A DNA stretch of 5,742 nucleotides from Chloroflexota bacterium. GTDB lineage: Bacteria; Chloroflexota; Ktedonobacteria; Ktedonobacterales; Ktedonobacteraceae. Positions 5,192-5,742 of the stretch are shown here, piece by piece. The number at the start of each line of letters is the position of its first letter. Within the stretch, counting starts at the first letter, position 1. Position numbers and translations under genes: made by a program. The notes under the pieces are model-generated. The model was not told the DNA's origin. It was given only the letters and a program-made list of their open reading frames with translations, and ran no database searches. The stretch is taken from NCBI GenBank assembly GCA_005879655.1, contig VBJK01000472.1:1764-7505 (forward strand), written 5' to 3'.

Positions 5192-5742
5192 ATGCAGGTG
5201 ACAGGTTTAAAGGGATTTCATCTCTCTCTCCAGCAGGCACGCCTATGGACATTGCAAGGTGAGAGCCAGGTATATCGTGTACAGTGTGCTCTGCGCATAG
5301 ATGGTCCGTTCGGTCTGAAGGCATTTCAACAGGCAGTGCAGTGGACAATGAGCCAGCACAGTATACTACGCACGTCCTTCTATCATCTCCCAGGCAAGGA
5401 GCTTCCCCTGCAAGTGATCCACCCTTGCGTGGAGACAGATTATATGCTGATTGATGGAACGAATCTGTTGGAAACAACGCACAACGTGCAAATACAGACT
5501 TATTTTGCTCAGATGCAGCGGGAGTATGTTGACCTTACCCGCTGTCCCCTGTTGCGTATCAGGTTCCTGCGGCTGGCTGTGCATGTTCACATCATCCTCG
5601 TGAGCTTGCCCGCCTTGTGTGCTGATGAGACGACTCTACGGCTATTTGTCGCTGAAGTGAGTCAGAGATACTCCCATGCCTTGCAAGGGATTCCCTGGCA
5701 AGAAGTGGGAGAAGGACCTTTACAATATGCGGATGTTGCCGC
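5192..5742 (+). CDS. NRPS, N-terminal degenerate condensation domain (LPALCAD type), 3'-partial
   Basis: An ATG with AAGGA 6 nt upstream opens a frame that stays open for 183 codons to the window edge. The protein starts directly at the C domain: C1-like LSLQQARLW (11-19), C2-like SQHSILRTSF (54-63) and the C4-like LQYADVA at the edge. At the C3 position the expected HHxxxDG reads LPALCAD (139-145, nt 5606-5626). The second, catalytic His is thus Pro and the Asp-Gly is Ala-Asp, so ordinary peptide-bond formation is not expected. From memory, C-domain homologues with LPALCAD occur at the start of some cyanobacterial NRPS proteins, so this is probably an established subfamily and not a fresh mutation; I could not verify this. 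It lies 44 bp after a protein ending in a canonical C domain, with the same orientation, probably one operon. The downstream domains are outside the window. Confidence 0.85.
   Translation, partial: MQVTGLKGFHLSLQQARLWTLQGESQVYRVQCALRIDGPFGLKAFQQAVQWTMSQHSILRTSFYHLPGKELPLQVIHPCVETDYMLIDGTNLLETTHNVQIQTYFAQMQREYVDLTRCPLLRIRFLRLAVHVHIILVSLPALCADETTLRLFVAEVSQRYSHALQGIPWQEVGEGPLQYADVA

Noticed and set aside
726..5590. Several antisense open frames of 74-134 codons (726-956, 983-1279, 1304-1540, 2019-2327, 2725-2976, 3503-3751, 4712-5116, 5079-5477, 5366-5590)
   Set aside because: They lie opposite conserved NRPS motifs, have no recognisable domain and show no supporting start signals I could identify.
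1..5742. Insertion sequence or other mobile element causing the breaks
   Set aside because: No transposase, terminal inverted repeats or target-site duplications were seen; the breaks are losses of sequence with nothing inserted.

Overview
The window is a piece of a modular non-ribosomal peptide synthetase (NRPS) locus, all on the + strand. Base composition is mixed, roughly half GC. The style (interrupted glycine adenylation domain, LCL-type condensation domains, tandem C domains across a protein boundary) recalls NRPS loci of Ktedonobacteria (Chloroflexota) or cyanobacteria. Ktedonobacteria is my low-confidence guess; nothing in the window fixes the taxon.

Layout. Positions 1-~1027 hold most of an LCL condensation (C) domain, open at the left edge. 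After a break in frame, 1031-~3586 encode an adenylation (A) domain with a luciferase-like flavin monooxygenase (MOX) inserted between core motifs A4 and A5. The A-domain specificity residues read D-I-L-Q-L-G-M-I-W-K, a glycine-type code. A second frame change falls inside the carrier protein (PCP); only its C-terminal part remains (3585-~3683), leading into a second C domain that ends in a stop at 5147. After a 44-bp gap containing a hairpin and a good ribosome binding site, a new gene starts at 5192 and runs off the right edge. It begins with a C-domain homologue whose HHxxxDG active-site motif is replaced by LPALCAD.

The first three reading frames look like one ancestral protein, C-A(MOX)-PCP-C, broken by three separate losses: (a) the C-A linker, about 11-12 codons with a frameshift, near 1027-1031; (b) about 85-90 residues from the middle of the MOX barrel, in frame, near 2066-2077; (c) about 33-36 codons of the PCP with a frameshift near 3584-3588, including the phosphopantetheine-accepting Ser of the GGHS motif. 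Everything else keeps its consensus motifs and lacks stops, so the losses look recent, or are assembly artefacts. As written, the module could activate glycine but could not carry it or oxidise it.

By family knowledge, glycine-specific A domains with an inserted MOX (MtaG/MelG of myxothiazol/melithiazol) alpha-hydroxylate the tethered glycine to leave a terminal amide. Here the module is followed by a C domain and a second, catalytically degenerate C domain rather than a thioesterase, so its ancestral chemistry may differ from that precedent. No RNA genes, mobile elements or CRISPR were seen, and there is no gene-free stretch above 44 bp.
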